From Sphingomonadales bacterium (lineage in GTDB: Bacteria; Pseudomonadota; Alphaproteobacteria; Sphingomonadales; Sphingomonadaceae), in contig JANXSN010000106.1 of assembly GCA_025352685.1 (NCBI GenBank), positions 59,730 to 123,729 of the forward strand: DNA of 64,000 bases. Reading direction: 5' to 3'. Made by a program: the position numbers and the translations under genes. A model generated the notes under the pieces. That model searched no databases. It was not told where the DNA came from and saw only the letters and a program-made list of their open reading frames with translations. Position 1 is the stretch's first letter. Every line of letters starts with the position of its first letter. Of the stretch, positions 20,403 to 30,273 are shown piece by piece.

Positions 20403-23400
20403 TTATCCCGCGACCTTCGCCAACCCCTTCGACAACTGTAGCGCACCGTTGAGACGCGCCTTTGGCGTCCCCCATTCACGCGTGATTACCAGCTTGTTGT
20501 CGGGACGCAGTCTTGCAGTCCCTTTCAACCGGTCGACATAGCCGAGCAGGCCAGGAATATTTGGAAAGCTGTCGTTCCAGAAGCTGACCAGCGCTCCTTT
20601 TGCACCCACATCGATTTTTGCGATGTGTGCGTCGCGCGCGTTGAGTTTAATCGACATCAAAGTCAGCAGATTTTCAGCTGCGTCAGGAAGCGGGCCGAAA
20701 CGATCGATGAGTTCGGCCCCGAATGCCTCGATGCGTTCTGCTTCGTCGATCTCGTTGATCCGACGATAAAGCGACATGCGCAGGTCTAGGTCGGGTACAT
20801 AGTCCTCGGAGATAAGGATCGGCGCATCGACCGTGATCTGCGGCGACAGGTCGGCTTTGCGCGCAGCGATGATCCCGCCGGCCCTGGCCTCCATGATCGC
20901 CTCCTCGAGCATCGACTGGTAGAGTTCGAAGCCGACTTCGCGAATATGGCCCGATTGCTCGTCGCCGAGCAGGTTGCCTGCACCGCGAATGTCCAGATCG
21001 TGGGACGCAAGCTGGAATCCTGCGCCCAGGCTGTCGAGATCGCTCAAGACTTTCAGACGTTTCGTGGCGCCCTCGGTCATCGACCGGTTCGTCGCCGTCG
21101 TAAAATAGGCGTAAGCACGTATCTTTGCGCGACCGACGCGTCCTCGCAACTGGTAGAGTTGCGCCAGCCCGAACCGGTCAGCCCGGTGAATGATCATTGT
21201 GTTGGCAGAGGGTATGTCGAGTCCGCTTTCGACGATGGTCGTCGAAAGCAGCACATCGTACTTGCGATCGTAGAACGCCGACATGCGGTCCTCTACTTCG
21301 GTCGGCGACATTTGGCCGTGCGCTGTGACGGCTTTCACCTCGGGCACTTCCTTGGTCAAGAACTCCTCGATATCAGGCAGGTCAGCAATGCGCGGGACCA
21401 CGAAAAAACTCTGACCGCCACGGTAATGTTCGCGCAGCAACGCCTCGCGCACAACGACGGGATCCCAAGGAATTACATAGGTACGCACCGCGAGGCGATC
21501 CACCGGAGGGGTCTGAATGACCGACAGCTCGCGAAGGCCCGACATGGCCATTTGCAGCGTGCGGGGAATGGGCGTGGCGGTGAGCGTGAGCATATGAACG
21601 TCGGTTTTGAGTGCCTTCAACCGCTCCTTGTGGGTGACGCCGAAGCGCTGTTCCTCATCGACGATCACAAGACCGAGGCGTTTGAATTCGACGGACTTGG
21701 CAAGGATCGCGTGCGTACCGATCACGATATCGAGTGTGCCATCGGTGATGCCCGCCCGGGTATCGCTCGCTTCCTTGGCAGGGACAAGCCGCGAAAGACG
21801 ACCGATCCTGAGCGGGAATCCCTGATAACGCTCGACAAACGTCTTGTAGTGCTGTCGTGCGAGCAACGTGGTTGGGCAAACTACCGCCACTTGCTGCCCT
21901 GCCATCGCCGCCACGAAGGCGGCGCGCAAAGCGACTTCGGTCTTGCCGAAACCGACATCGCCGCACACGAGGCGGTCCATCGGTTTGCCCGCGCCCAGAT
22001 CGTCAATGACCTCTGCAATCGCGCGGTCCTGATCGTCGGTTTCCTGATACGGGAAGCGGTCGACGAATTCGTTAAAGGCACCGTCTGGCACCATGACGTC
22101 AGCGGGCCGGAGCGCGCGTTCGGCGGCGACCAGAATGAGCTCGCCCGCGATTTCGCGGATTCGGTCCTTCATCTTCGACTTGCGACGTTGCCAGGCTTCG
22201 CCACCAAGGCGGTCGAGGACGACGCCGTCGCTTTCACTGCCGTAGCGCGAAAGGACGTCGATGTTCTCGACCGGGACGAACAACTTGTCGCCCCCTGCAT
22301 AGGTTAGCTGGACGCAGTCGTGCGGCGATTTGCCAACGGGGATCGAGGTGAGCCCTTCAAACCGGCCGATGCCGTGGTCGCGGTGGACCATGAAGTCGCC
22401 GGGGGACATAGTCGCAAGTTCGGAAAGGAACGCATCAGCCGATTTCTTGCGCTTAGCGCGGCGGACAAGCCGGTCGCCGAGCAGGTCCTGTTCGGTGACA
22501 ACGGTGAGGGCAGGGGCAACGAAACCCCGGTCGAGCGGCACGACGACGAGCGCGACTTTGCCCTGGGCGGCGAGTCCCTGTGCCTCCTGCCATGTATCGG
22601 CCATTGCAGTGCTGGTCAGACCGTGATCGGCGACGAGACCCGCCAGACGCTGGCGCGAGCCGCCTGAGTAGCTCGCGAGGACGAGGCCGGTTTGCCTTAA
22701 CGAGTCCCGGTATTCGGTGAGCGCCTCATAGACATTCTCCGACCGACTCCGTTCGGCGCCGAAGTCGCGCGGACCATCGATACCAAAATCGACGACACTG
22801 GCAGATTCGGGTTCATGGAAGGGGGTGACGAGATGCGCGCGACGATCGCTTAGGACGCCGTCCCATTCCTCGCGTGATAAATAGAGTGCGTTTGCTGGAA
22901 GCGGACGATAGCTGCCGAGGTCGGTCGACGCGGCCCGAACGCGGTTGGCGTGGTAATCCGCAATCCCCTCGAACCGGGCGTCGACTGCACCCGGTGATCC
23001 AGCGTCGCGCACGATGATATCGTCGGGGCCGATATGATCGAACAAGGTAGCAAGCTTGTCCTCGATCAAGGGCAGCCAATGGTCCATCCCCGCTAGCCGT
23101 CGCCCTTCGCTGACTGCTTGGTAGAGCGGATCGCCTGTCGCGGTTGCGCCAAATGTTTCGCGGTAACGGCTGCGAAACCGCTTGATCGACTCCTCATCGA
23201 GCAAGCTTTCGGATGCCGGAAGCAAGGTAAAGCCGGCTATTCGCTCGATCGTTCGCTGATCGGCGGGATCGAACGTTCGAACGCTCTCGATTTCGTCGCC
23301 AAAGAAATCGAGGCGCATTGCGTGATCCATCCCGCTTGGGAAAAGGTCCACGAGGCTCCCGCGTACGGCGAAGTCGCCCGCATCGGCAACTGTTTCGCTA

Positions 23401-23855
23401 CGGACATACCCATTAGCCTGCAGCAGTTTGGCCAGATCGTCACGATCGATGCGCTCACCGGGCGCGAGCTTGGCGACCAGTTGGCGCAAGCGGAACGGTG
23501 TCAGCGTGCGCTGCGAGGCGGCGTTGACGGTCGTGACCAGCAGCTGGGGCCCGGCTGCTTTGTCCTGCAGAGCCGATAGCGTCGCCAGCCGCTCTGAGGT
23601 CGTACGCAAGCTCGGCGAAGCGCGATCGTAGGGCAGACAATCCCACGCCGGGAAAGTCAGCACGCGGACTTCGGGCGCAAACCAGTGCGCAGTATCGGCG
23701 ACGCCGCGCATTTCGGCCTCGTCTGTCGCGATGAACACTGCCCGCCGCGGAGCCGCACGCGCGAGATCGGTCATCAACCACGGAAGGAACCCCGTCGGCA
23801 CGCCAGCAAGCGTCAGCGGCCGTGGGGCACGCGTAATCCGGGAAATATCGGTCAT
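20403..23855 (-). CDS. mfd: Transcription-repair coupling factor
   Basis: 'DRLVCGDVGFGKTEVALRAAF', 'VIVDEEQRFGVTHKERLK', 'HGQMSPTEVEDRM', CarD-like/RID region. Start set at ATG 23855. Confidence 0.97.
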   Translation of the reverse strand: MTDISRITRAPRPLTLAGVPTGFLPWLMTDLARAAPRRAVFIATDEAEMRGVADTAHWFAPEVRVLTFPAWDCLPYDRASPSLRTTSERLATLSALQDKAAGPQLLVTTVNAASQRTLTPFRLRQLVAKLAPGERIDRDDLAKLLQANGYVRSETVADAGDFAVRGSLVDLFPSGMDHAMRLDFFGDEIESVRTFDPADQRTIERIAGFTLLPASESLLDEESIKRFRSRYRETFGATATGDPLYQAVSEGRRLAGMDHWLPLIEDKLATLFDHIGPDDIIVRDAGSPGAVDARFEGIADYHANRVRAASTDLGSYRPLPANALYLSREEWDGVLSDRRAHLVTPFHEPESASVVDFGIDGPRDFGAERSRSENVYEALTEYRDSLRQTGLVLASYSGGSRQRLAGLVADHGLTSTAMADTWQEAQGLAAQGKVALVVVPLDRGFVAPALTVVTEQDLLGDRLVRRAKRKKSADAFLSELATMSPGDFMVHRDHGIGRFEGLTSIPVGKSPHDCVQLTYAGGDKLFVPVENIDVLSRYGSESDGVVLDRLGGEAWQRRKSKMKDRIREIAGELILVAAERALRPADVMVPDGAFNEFVDRFPYQETDDQDRAIAEVIDDLGAGKPMDRLVCGDVGFGKTEVALRAAFVAAMAGQQVAVVCPTTLLARQHYKTFVERYQGFPLRIGRLSRLVPAKEASDTRAGITDGTLDIVIGTHAILAKSVEFKRLGLVIVDEEQRFGVTHKERLKALKTDVHMLTLTATPIPRTLQMAMSGLRELSVIQTPPVDRLAVRTYVIPWDPVVVREALLREHYRGGQSFFVVPRIADLPDIEEFLTKEVPEVKAVTAHGQMSPTEVEDRMSAFYDRKYDVLLSTTIVESGLDIPSANTMIIHRADRFGLAQLYQLRGRVGRAKIRAYAYFTTATNRSMTEGATKRLKVLSDLDSLGAGFQLASHDLDIRGAGNLLGDEQSGHIREVGFELYQSMLEEAIMEARAGGIIAARKADLSPQITVDAPILISEDYVPDLDLRMSLYRRINEIDEAERIEAFGAELIDRFGPLPDAAENLLTLMSIKLNARDAHIAKIDVGAKGALVSFWNDSFPNIPGLLGYVDRLKGTARLRPDNKLVITREWGTPKARLNGALQLSKGLAKVAG

Positions 23856-24142
23856 TGGGGAATCGAGATGAAATCGAGTCGTTGCATCGCGGTCAGCATC
23901 GATCCTACCAGATGCGACGGCGGGGCGGCGGAACCAGTGGCCCAAGCCATGATGTCGACGTCCTGCTCGTCCATGAGCTTTTCGTACCAGGCGATCTCGG
24001 TTTCGTCCCATTGACTCGAAAACCGCTCAAAAAAGCCACCGACCATCAGGTCCGCTTCCTTGGTTCCACGATGCCAGCTTCGAAAGCGTAGGCGTTTGAT
24101 ACGGGTTTCGCGGTCCACAACTAACTTTCCGGTTTTTGACAA
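23852..24142 (-). CDS. sdhE: Succinate dehydrogenase assembly factor SdhE (FAD assembly factor 2 family)
   Basis: 'RIKRLRFRSWHRGTKEADLMVGGFFERF' with the RGxxE-type motif; TTG start; overlaps the mfd start. Confidence 0.88.
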   Translation of the reverse strand: MSKTGKLVVDRETRIKRLRFRSWHRGTKEADLMVGGFFERFSSQWDETEIAWYEKLMDEQDVDIMAWATGSAAPPSHLVGSMLTAMQRLDFISIPQ

Positions 24143-24153
24143 AACGCCAAACG

Positions 24154-24182
24154 GTCGACAGGCATTTTCATTGCCTGCCGAC
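24154..24182. promoter_or_regulatory. Inverted repeat in the divergent sdhE/recG intergenic region (candidate operator or RNA hairpin)
   Basis: GTCGACAGGCA-TTTTCAT-TGCCTGCCGAC: 11-nt arms with a single mismatch and a 7-nt loop. Confidence 0.4.
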
Positions 24183-24205
24183 TTCGTGATAGACCCCCCC
24201 TAGCC

Positions 24206-26257
24206 ATGCGCCCCGACCTGCTCAACCCGTTGTTCGCTGAGATTGCCGTTCTCAAAGGCGTCGGACCTGCGTTGACCAAGCCGCTCGAACGCCTCGGGCT
24301 GTCGCGTGTTGTCGATGTCCTGTTCCATCTGCCGACGGGCAGCGTCACGCGCCATCGCGTCGAATGCCTCAACGAGGCAGTGCCGGGCGAGACGGTCGCC
24401 GTCGTTGTGACACCGGTAGAGTACCGCCAGCGCGGCCCGCGCAGCCCCATGAATGTGCACGCGGTCGACGTAAAGGGCGACCATCTGAGCTTGACCTATT
24501 TCGGATCGAACACCAGCTACGCGAAAAAGCTCTTGCCGCTTGGCGAACCGCGGCTCGTCTCAGCTAAGCTCGAACTTTATGGCGAGACCCGCCAGATGGT
24601 GCATCCCGAGATCGGTGGCCCCGATGAATCATTCGCACTCCGCGAATCCATCTACCCCTTGTCGGAAGGATTGACCGGCAAGAAGTTCAATCAGCTTGCT
24701 GCGCATGCGCTCGAGCGAGCGCCTGAGCTTGCCGAGTGGATCGAGCCGCGGTTGCTTGCCACGCGCGGTTGGCCGTCATGGCACGCAGCAATCGCGACAG
24801 GCCACGCCGATCCGGACGACACACGCCCGCGTGACCGGCTCGCCTATGATGAAATTTTTGCAAATCAGCTCGCGCTGATGCTTGTGCGCGCCTCAACCCG
24901 GCGGCGACGCGGGACGCCCCTCAACGGCGATGGACGACTACGCGCGGCGCTCAGGCTTCCCTATGCACCGACCGGCGCGCAGGTGCGGACAATCCGCGAG
25001 ATCGAGGGCGACATGGGTCAGTCAACACCGATGCTCCGTCTGCTGCAGGGCGACGTCGGGTCGGGAAAGACGCTGGTCGCGCTCAATGCGATGCTGATCG
25101 CGGTCGAAGGGGGCGCGCAGGCGGCGCTGCTGGCTCCCACCGAAATCCTCGTTCGCCAGCACTACGACACGCTGTCGCGACAGCTCGCCGGAGTAGATGT
25201 GCGCATTGCGGTGCTTACGGGCCGCGATAAGGGGCGGGTGCGCGAAGCAACCTTGATGGGATTGGCCGACGGCAGCATCGATATTCTGGTGGGCACCCAT
25301 GCGATTTTCCAGGAGGCGGTAACGTACCGGCGGCTTGGGCTTGCTGTGATAGACGAACAACATCGATTCGGTGTCGCGCAGCGCATCTTGTTGACGGCGA
25401 AAGGTGCAATGCCGCCGCATTTGCTGGTCATGACCGCGACACCTATCCCACGCACGCTGACGCTGACGACCCATGGTGAAATGGATGTCAGCCGTCTGGA
25501 TGAGATGCCCCCGGGCAGGACACCGGTTGAGACGCGCGTAATTGCCGCCGACCGGATCGATGAGGTTGTTGCCGGCTTGGCGCGCCATCTCGCCGAGGGC
25601 AAACAAGCCTTTTGGGTTTGCCCCCTCGTGGAAGACAGCGAAGTGAGCGACCGCGCTGCGGCGGAGGCCCGCGCCGTCGGCTTGAAGCTTCGCTTTGGCG
25701 AGCGCGTCGGCCTTGTCCACGGGCGAATGAAACCAGCTGAAAAAGACGCCGCCATGGCGGCATTTGCTTCTGGACAGCTGTCAGTTCTGGTCGCCACCAC
25801 CGTAATTGAAGTTGGCGTCGACGTCCCCAACGCGTCGTTGATCATCATCGAGGAAGCCGACCGCTTCGGCCTGGCCCAGCTCCATCAGCTGCGCGGGCGG
25901 GTGGGGCGCGGCGCGGCGCGCTCGGTCTGTCTGCTCCTCCGCGGCAATCGACTGAGCGAAACATCGCGCGCGCGCCTCGCCCTGATGCGCGAAACCAACG
26001 ACGGGTTCCGGATCGCCGAAGAAGATCTGCGTTTGCGCGGCGGCGGCGAGGTGCTCGGAACACGCCAATCGGGTGAGGCCCGGTTCCGGGTCGCGACTGC
26101 TGAGCAGATCATCGCGATGATTGCGACCGCGACCGACGACGCGCGGTTGCTTGTGGATCGCGATGGCGGGTTGGAAGGTCGGCGCGGACAAGCGGCCCGG
26201 ACAGCGCTATATCTGTTTGAACGGGATGCAGCGGTCGGGTTGCTCCGCGCTGGTTAG
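24206..26257 (+). CDS. recG: ATP-dependent DNA helicase RecG
   Basis: 'LLQGDVGSGKTLVALNAML', 'VIDEQHRFGVAQR', 'ADRFGLAQLHQLRGRVGRG', 'RLRGGGEVLGTRQSG'. Confidence 0.97.
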   Translation: MRPDLLNPLFAEIAVLKGVGPALTKPLERLGLSRVVDVLFHLPTGSVTRHRVECLNEAVPGETVAVVVTPVEYRQRGPRSPMNVHAVDVKGDHLSLTYFGSNTSYAKKLLPLGEPRLVSAKLELYGETRQMVHPEIGGPDESFALRESIYPLSEGLTGKKFNQLAAHALERAPELAEWIEPRLLATRGWPSWHAAIATGHADPDDTRPRDRLAYDEIFANQLALMLVRASTRRRRGTPLNGDGRLRAALRLPYAPTGAQVRTIREIEGDMGQSTPMLRLLQGDVGSGKTLVALNAMLIAVEGGAQAALLAPTEILVRQHYDTLSRQLAGVDVRIAVLTGRDKGRVREATLMGLADGSIDILVGTHAIFQEAVTYRRLGLAVIDEQHRFGVAQRILLTAKGAMPPHLLVMTATPIPRTLTLTTHGEMDVSRLDEMPPGRTPVETRVIAADRIDEVVAGLARHLAEGKQAFWVCPLVEDSEVSDRAAAEARAVGLKLRFGERVGLVHGRMKPAEKDAAMAAFASGQLSVLVATTVIEVGVDVPNASLIIIEEADRFGLAQLHQLRGRVGRGAARSVCLLLRGNRLSETSRARLALMRETNDGFRIAEEDLRLRGGGEVLGTRQSGEARFRVATAEQIIAMIATATDDARLLVDRDGGLEGRRGQAARTALYLFERDAAVGLLRAG

Positions 26258-26616
26258 CGCGACACGTCCCGCACGATCGCACCCATCTGCAACGGCGTCA
26301 GTGCCTCACGGAACGCGGCACCGATCCGTTCGCCCAGCACCCACACAATGTCGGCGCGGACCCATCCGACAATTGGCATATCGATACGGATTGGTTCCCG
26401 CTCGCACTGATCCATGTCCGTGATTGCCATGAACCCGTCCTCGGACAGGTTCAGCAGTCTTACGCCCGAGAGGCGCCCTTCGCGATCGGTCATCAAGGTG
26501 TCGGCATGAATTTCCTGGCGTGCCGCACGTCGGCGGTTGACCTGTGCGACATGTGCGGCGAGCCGCGCGGCGGAGGCTTTTTGCATAGCTGAGGCGTCTG
26601 ACAGCCATGCGACCAT
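26254..26616 (-). CDS. PilZ-domain protein (putative c-di-GMP receptor)
   Basis: 'NRRRAARQEI' (RxxxR-like) followed by 'LNLSEDGFMAI' (N/DxSxxG). Confidence 0.75.
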   Translation of the reverse strand: MVAWLSDASAMQKASAARLAAHVAQVNRRRAARQEIHADTLMTDREGRLSGVRLLNLSEDGFMAITDMDQCEREPIRIDMPIVGWVRADIVWVLGERIGAAFREALTPLQMGAIVRDVSR

Positions 26617-26655
26617 TTTTCCGTCAACAACTAAGCTTGCCGATGCGTTTACCCT

Positions 26656-27831
26656 TTAGCGAACGATCAAGCCGCGCATTTTTTTTCCCACCGAAACCAT
26701 GATGGGTTCTGCACCGGGCGCGATGAGCGCTGCCTCGTCGGTCACTTTCTGCCCGTCAATCCGCGCGCCGCCCCCTGCAATCATACGACGGGCCTCGCCC
26801 TTCGACGTTACGAATTCAAGCGCGATCAGCGCATCGACAATGGTTATGACTTCAGTCGCGATGGCATGGCGGGGCAGGTCGTCGCCCGTGACCGCATCGC
26901 CGTGCGCCAACGCAGTCGCCGCATCAGCCAGAATCTTCTTGGCATCGTTCAACTCTTCGCCTTGTAACGATTCAAGCCGCGCGATTTCGGATAACGGCAG
27001 GTCGGTGAAAAGCCGCAGGAAACGGCCGACGTCACCGTCCTGCGTATTGCGCCAAAACGTCCAGTAATCGTAGGGGCGCAGGGCATCGTCGTTGAGCCAC
27101 ACAGCTCCCGCCGCTGTTTTGCCCATCTTTCCTCCGTCTGACGTGGTGATCAGAGGCGTCGTCAGGCCGAACAGCTGAATTGAATCGGTCCGGCGGGTGA
27201 GCTCGATCCCGTTGACGATATTCCCCCATTGGTCGCTGCCGCCCATCTGAAGGCGACAGCCGACGCGGCGGGAGAGTTCAAGGAAGTCATAAGCCTGCAG
27301 GATCATGTAATTGAATTCGAGAAAGGTAAGCGGCTGTTCGCGCTCCAACCGCAGCTTAACCGAGTCGAACGTCAGCATCCGGTTGATCGTGAAATGCCGG
27401 CCGACATCGCGTAGAAACGGGACGTACTCCAGCGTATCGAGCCAGTCGGCATTATTGACCAGAATTGCATCGGTAGGCCCGTCCCCAAAAGTCAGGAACC
27501 GTTCGAACACGCGCCGGATACTCGCGATGTTAGCGGCGATATCGTCGTTGCTCAGGATCTTGCGCGATTCGTCTTTGCCCGACGGATCGCCGACCTTGGT
27601 CGTACCACCCCCCATAACGATGATCGGCTTGTGCCCGCTTTTTTGGAGGTGACGCAGCATCATGATCTGGACGAGGCTACCGACATGCAGCGATGGTGCC
27701 GTTGCGTCGAAACCGATATATCCTGGAATAATCTGCTGTCTGGCGATCGCGTCGAGGCCGGTTGGATCGGTTATCTGGTGGATGTAGCCGCGCTCTCGAA
27801 GCGTCTGAAGCAGAATGGAGGTATGTGTCAT
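26656..27831 (-). CDS. tyrS: Tyrosyl-tRNA synthetase
   Basis: '[18 protein letters not shown]', '[15 protein letters not shown]', 'KMGKT', S4-like C-terminus. Start set at ATG 27831. Confidence 0.96.
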   Translation of the reverse strand: MTHTSILLQTLRERGYIHQITDPTGLDAIARQQIIPGYIGFDATAPSLHVGSLVQIMMLRHLQKSGHKPIIVMGGGTTKVGDPSGKDESRKILSNDDIAANIASIRRVFERFLTFGDGPTDAILVNNADWLDTLEYVPFLRDVGRHFTINRMLTFDSVKLRLEREQPLTFLEFNYMILQAYDFLELSRRVGCRLQMGGSDQWGNIVNGIELTRRTDSIQLFGLTTPLITTSDGGKMGKTAAGAVWLNDDALRPYDYWTFWRNTQDGDVGRFLRLFTDLPLSEIARLESLQGEELNDAKKILADAATALAHGDAVTGDDLPRHAIATEVITIVDALIALEFVTSKGEARRMIAGGGARIDGQKVTDEAALIAPGAEPIMVSVGKKMRGLIVR

Positions 27832-28030
27832 GACGAAGTTGCGGATAGCAGATTGCGGCACTGCGTCATCCCCTCGACCGATTCGGCTCCGGATACGATG
27901 TAAATGCGATACTATTTTCATTTAAAGTTTTGAACTAAAATAATAGGCTGACGGGAAAGGTTGGCTCCACTCGGCGTGACCACGACCAGATCACGGTCAT
28001 CTGATTGACACCGAACTGGCGGGGGCATCG

Positions 28031-28198
28031 ATGAAGTCGGATTTCCGATATGATCAAAGGGGCGCGGTAACCGGGTGGGCGGCTGCAGCAAGGACAGTCA
28101 CGCAGCAGGCCCGCAATCGTCAGATGGCTCTTGCCCGCTCTTCACGGATGAAAGCGCAACGGTGCGTGCAAGCCAACGAGCTCGCGCTGCTCGTCTGA
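28031..28198 (+). CDS. Candidate small ORF (55 aa), unknown
   Basis: ATG-to-TGA ORF MKSDFRYDQRGAVTGWAAAARTVTQQARNRQMALARSSRMKAQRCVQANELALLV in an otherwise empty tyrS/VWA interval; shorter than the ORF-track cutoff. Confidence 0.25.
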   Translation: MKSDFRYDQRGAVTGWAAAARTVTQQARNRQMALARSSRMKAQRCVQANELALLV

Positions 28199-28201
28199 AG
28201 T

Positions 28202-29380
28202 TCAGGCTTTGCGGGTCAGTGTCCTCATCGCATTGTCAAGGCCGGTCAGTGAAAGCGGAAACATGCGCTCTCCCATCAGCCCGCGCATGAGTGCGATCGA
28301 CTGAGAATATCCCCAGTGCGCTTCAGGTACAGGGTTCAGCCAGGCCGCCGCCGGATAGGTTGTCGTGAGCCGCTGCATCCACGTAACGCCAGATTCCTCA
28401 TTAAAATGTTCGACTGACCCTCCAGGATGTGAAATCTCATACGGGCTCATCGAGGCGTCACCGATGAAGATCAGTTTATAGTCGTGCCCGAATTTATGAA
28501 GCACGTCCCAAGTCGGTGTGCGTTCAGCAAAGCGCCGTCGATTGTCCTTCCACACGCCTTCATAGGGGCAGTTGTGGAAGTAAAAGAACTCGAGATTTTT
28601 AAACTCGGCCGTTGCTGCGCTGAAGAGTTCTTCGCAAAGCTTGATATGCGGGTCCATCGAACCGCCGACATCCAGAAACAGCAACAGTTTGACCGCGTTA
28701 TGCCGTTCGGGCCGCATGTGGATATCGAGCCAACCCTGCCGCGCCGTGCCACTGACCGTGGCATCCAGATCGAGCTCGTCGGCAGCGCCTTCACGAGCAA
28801 AACGCCGTAAACGGCGTAGCGCGATTTTGATATTGCGGGTGCCGAGCTCCTTTGTCGAATCGAGGTTCTTGAACTCGCGTTTGTCCCAGACCTTGACGGC
28901 TTGGCCGTGCTTGGATTCCCCACCGATCCGGACACCCTCGGGATTGTAGCCTCCATTGCCGAAAGGTGATGTGCCGCCAGTACCAATCCACTTGCTGCCG
29001 CCCTCGTGGCGTTCTTTCTGCTCATCGAGCCGCTTTTGCAGCGTCTCCATCAATTCGTTCCAAGTCCCCAGCTTTTCGATCTCGGCCATTTCTTCGGGGG
29101 TCATGAATTTTTCGGCCACCGCACGTAACCAGTCGGCGGGTACTTCGGTTCCTTGTTCGCCGTAGGTTGTCGCAATACCTTTGAAGACCTTGGCAAAAAC
29201 CTGGTCGAACCGATCGATAAGGCCCTCGTCCTTCACATAGGTCGCGCGCGCCAGGTGATAGAAATCTTCAGGTGTGCGGTCGATCACGTCGCGGTCGAGC
29301 GCCTCGAGCAGCACAAGATGCTCTTTCAGACTGGCTGGTATGCCTGCGGCGCGGAGTTCATCAAGAAAATCGAGAAACAT
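28202..29380 (-). CDS. VWA-domain protein, CoxE-like family
   Basis: 'LLLFLDVGGSMDPHIKLCEELFSAA' MIDAS-like motif with 'GDASMSPYEI'. Start set at ATG 29380. Confidence 0.85.
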   Translation of the reverse strand: MFLDFLDELRAAGIPASLKEHLVLLEALDRDVIDRTPEDFYHLARATYVKDEGLIDRFDQVFAKVFKGIATTYGEQGTEVPADWLRAVAEKFMTPEEMAEIEKLGTWNELMETLQKRLDEQKERHEGGSKWIGTGGTSPFGNGGYNPEGVRIGGESKHGQAVKVWDKREFKNLDSTKELGTRNIKIALRRLRRFAREGAADELDLDATVSGTARQGWLDIHMRPERHNAVKLLLFLDVGGSMDPHIKLCEELFSAATAEFKNLEFFYFHNCPYEGVWKDNRRRFAERTPTWDVLHKFGHDYKLIFIGDASMSPYEISHPGGSVEHFNEESGVTWMQRLTTTYPAAAWLNPVPEAHWGYSQSIALMRGLMGERMFPLSLTGLDNAMRTLTRKA

Positions 29381-29516
29381 GGTCAAGGAAGTGCCCGATC
29401 TGCAACGGGTGCGCAATCCTTCCCTCCAATCCTTCCCGAATGCCTAACGCCGTCTCAACCACGTCTTTACGCCCTTCGGTTAGGGGACATGCTCCAAGGG
29501 CTGTGGGACGCGTCGA

Positions 29517-30206
29517 ATGAGCGAAAGGGTGTCAATGGTTGAGCTGTCGACAGCGACGTTTGCAACAAACGATGCAGCAATGAAATTTGCCGGCCTTGTG
29601 TTGCGCGAAGCCACGTGCGCCCACCCCTATGCAGCGTCACTTTTGGTGCTCGATAGCGCTGAAGCGACACGCAATGCCAGTGACGCAGTCCATCATTTGT
29701 CGATGTTGCACGGCCGTCATCCCGGCGTCATCGACCACGCAAGTGCGCGTACAGCATCGGACGCGGCGCGCTTGTCCCTATTCAGAATTGCCGATGCGTT
29801 TGCACTCGAACGCGAGTTCCTTGCCCGACTGGTGGTCGCCGCCGGGCCCATTCCGAGCACGCCAGGACAAGCTGAAACCGAAGCGAGCGTCATTGCGCAA
29901 CGTCATGCTATCGAAATGCTGGCTCAGTCCGATCGCCAGGGGTGCGCCATCGGCGCAGCGCTCGCCGTGGCCTATGACTGGTATGCCATTCGCCCCATTC
30001 TCGACGTCGCAGCCATTCGGTTTGGCGTAGAACCACCGAGAATGGTACTCCCCGATGAAGCCGAATATGTCGATATCGCCCGGAGAGCTTGCCCAACACC
30101 GGCTACCGAGCGGGCCATGCTTTTCGGCGTTCAGCAAATCGCGACCCAGCACCGCGGTCTGTGGGATCTGCTCGAAGTTCGGGCGAAGGCACGCCTCCAC
30201 TACTAA
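29517..30206 (+). CDS. Conserved-looking hypothetical protein, alpha-helical
   Basis: Continuous 229-aa ORF with coding-like composition between the VWA and MoxR genes; no family recognised with confidence. Confidence 0.6.
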   Translation: MSERVSMVELSTATFATNDAAMKFAGLVLREATCAHPYAASLLVLDSAEATRNASDAVHHLSMLHGRHPGVIDHASARTASDAARLSLFRIADAFALEREFLARLVVAAGPIPSTPGQAETEASVIAQRHAIEMLAQSDRQGCAIGAALAVAYDWYAIRPILDVAAIRFGVEPPRMVLPDEAEYVDIARRACPTPATERAMLFGVQQIATQHRGLWDLLEVRAKARLHY

Positions 30207-30273
30207 ATACTTGCAGGGTTGGTTGCAGCTCGCCATTGCGCTTTACGTCTACGTCAAAAAGGCAAGGGAGCGC

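Noticed and set aside
20946-22307. 453-aa plus-strand ORF
   Set aside because: Entirely antisense to mfd, whose frame has clear conserved motifs; typical high-GC shadow ORF.
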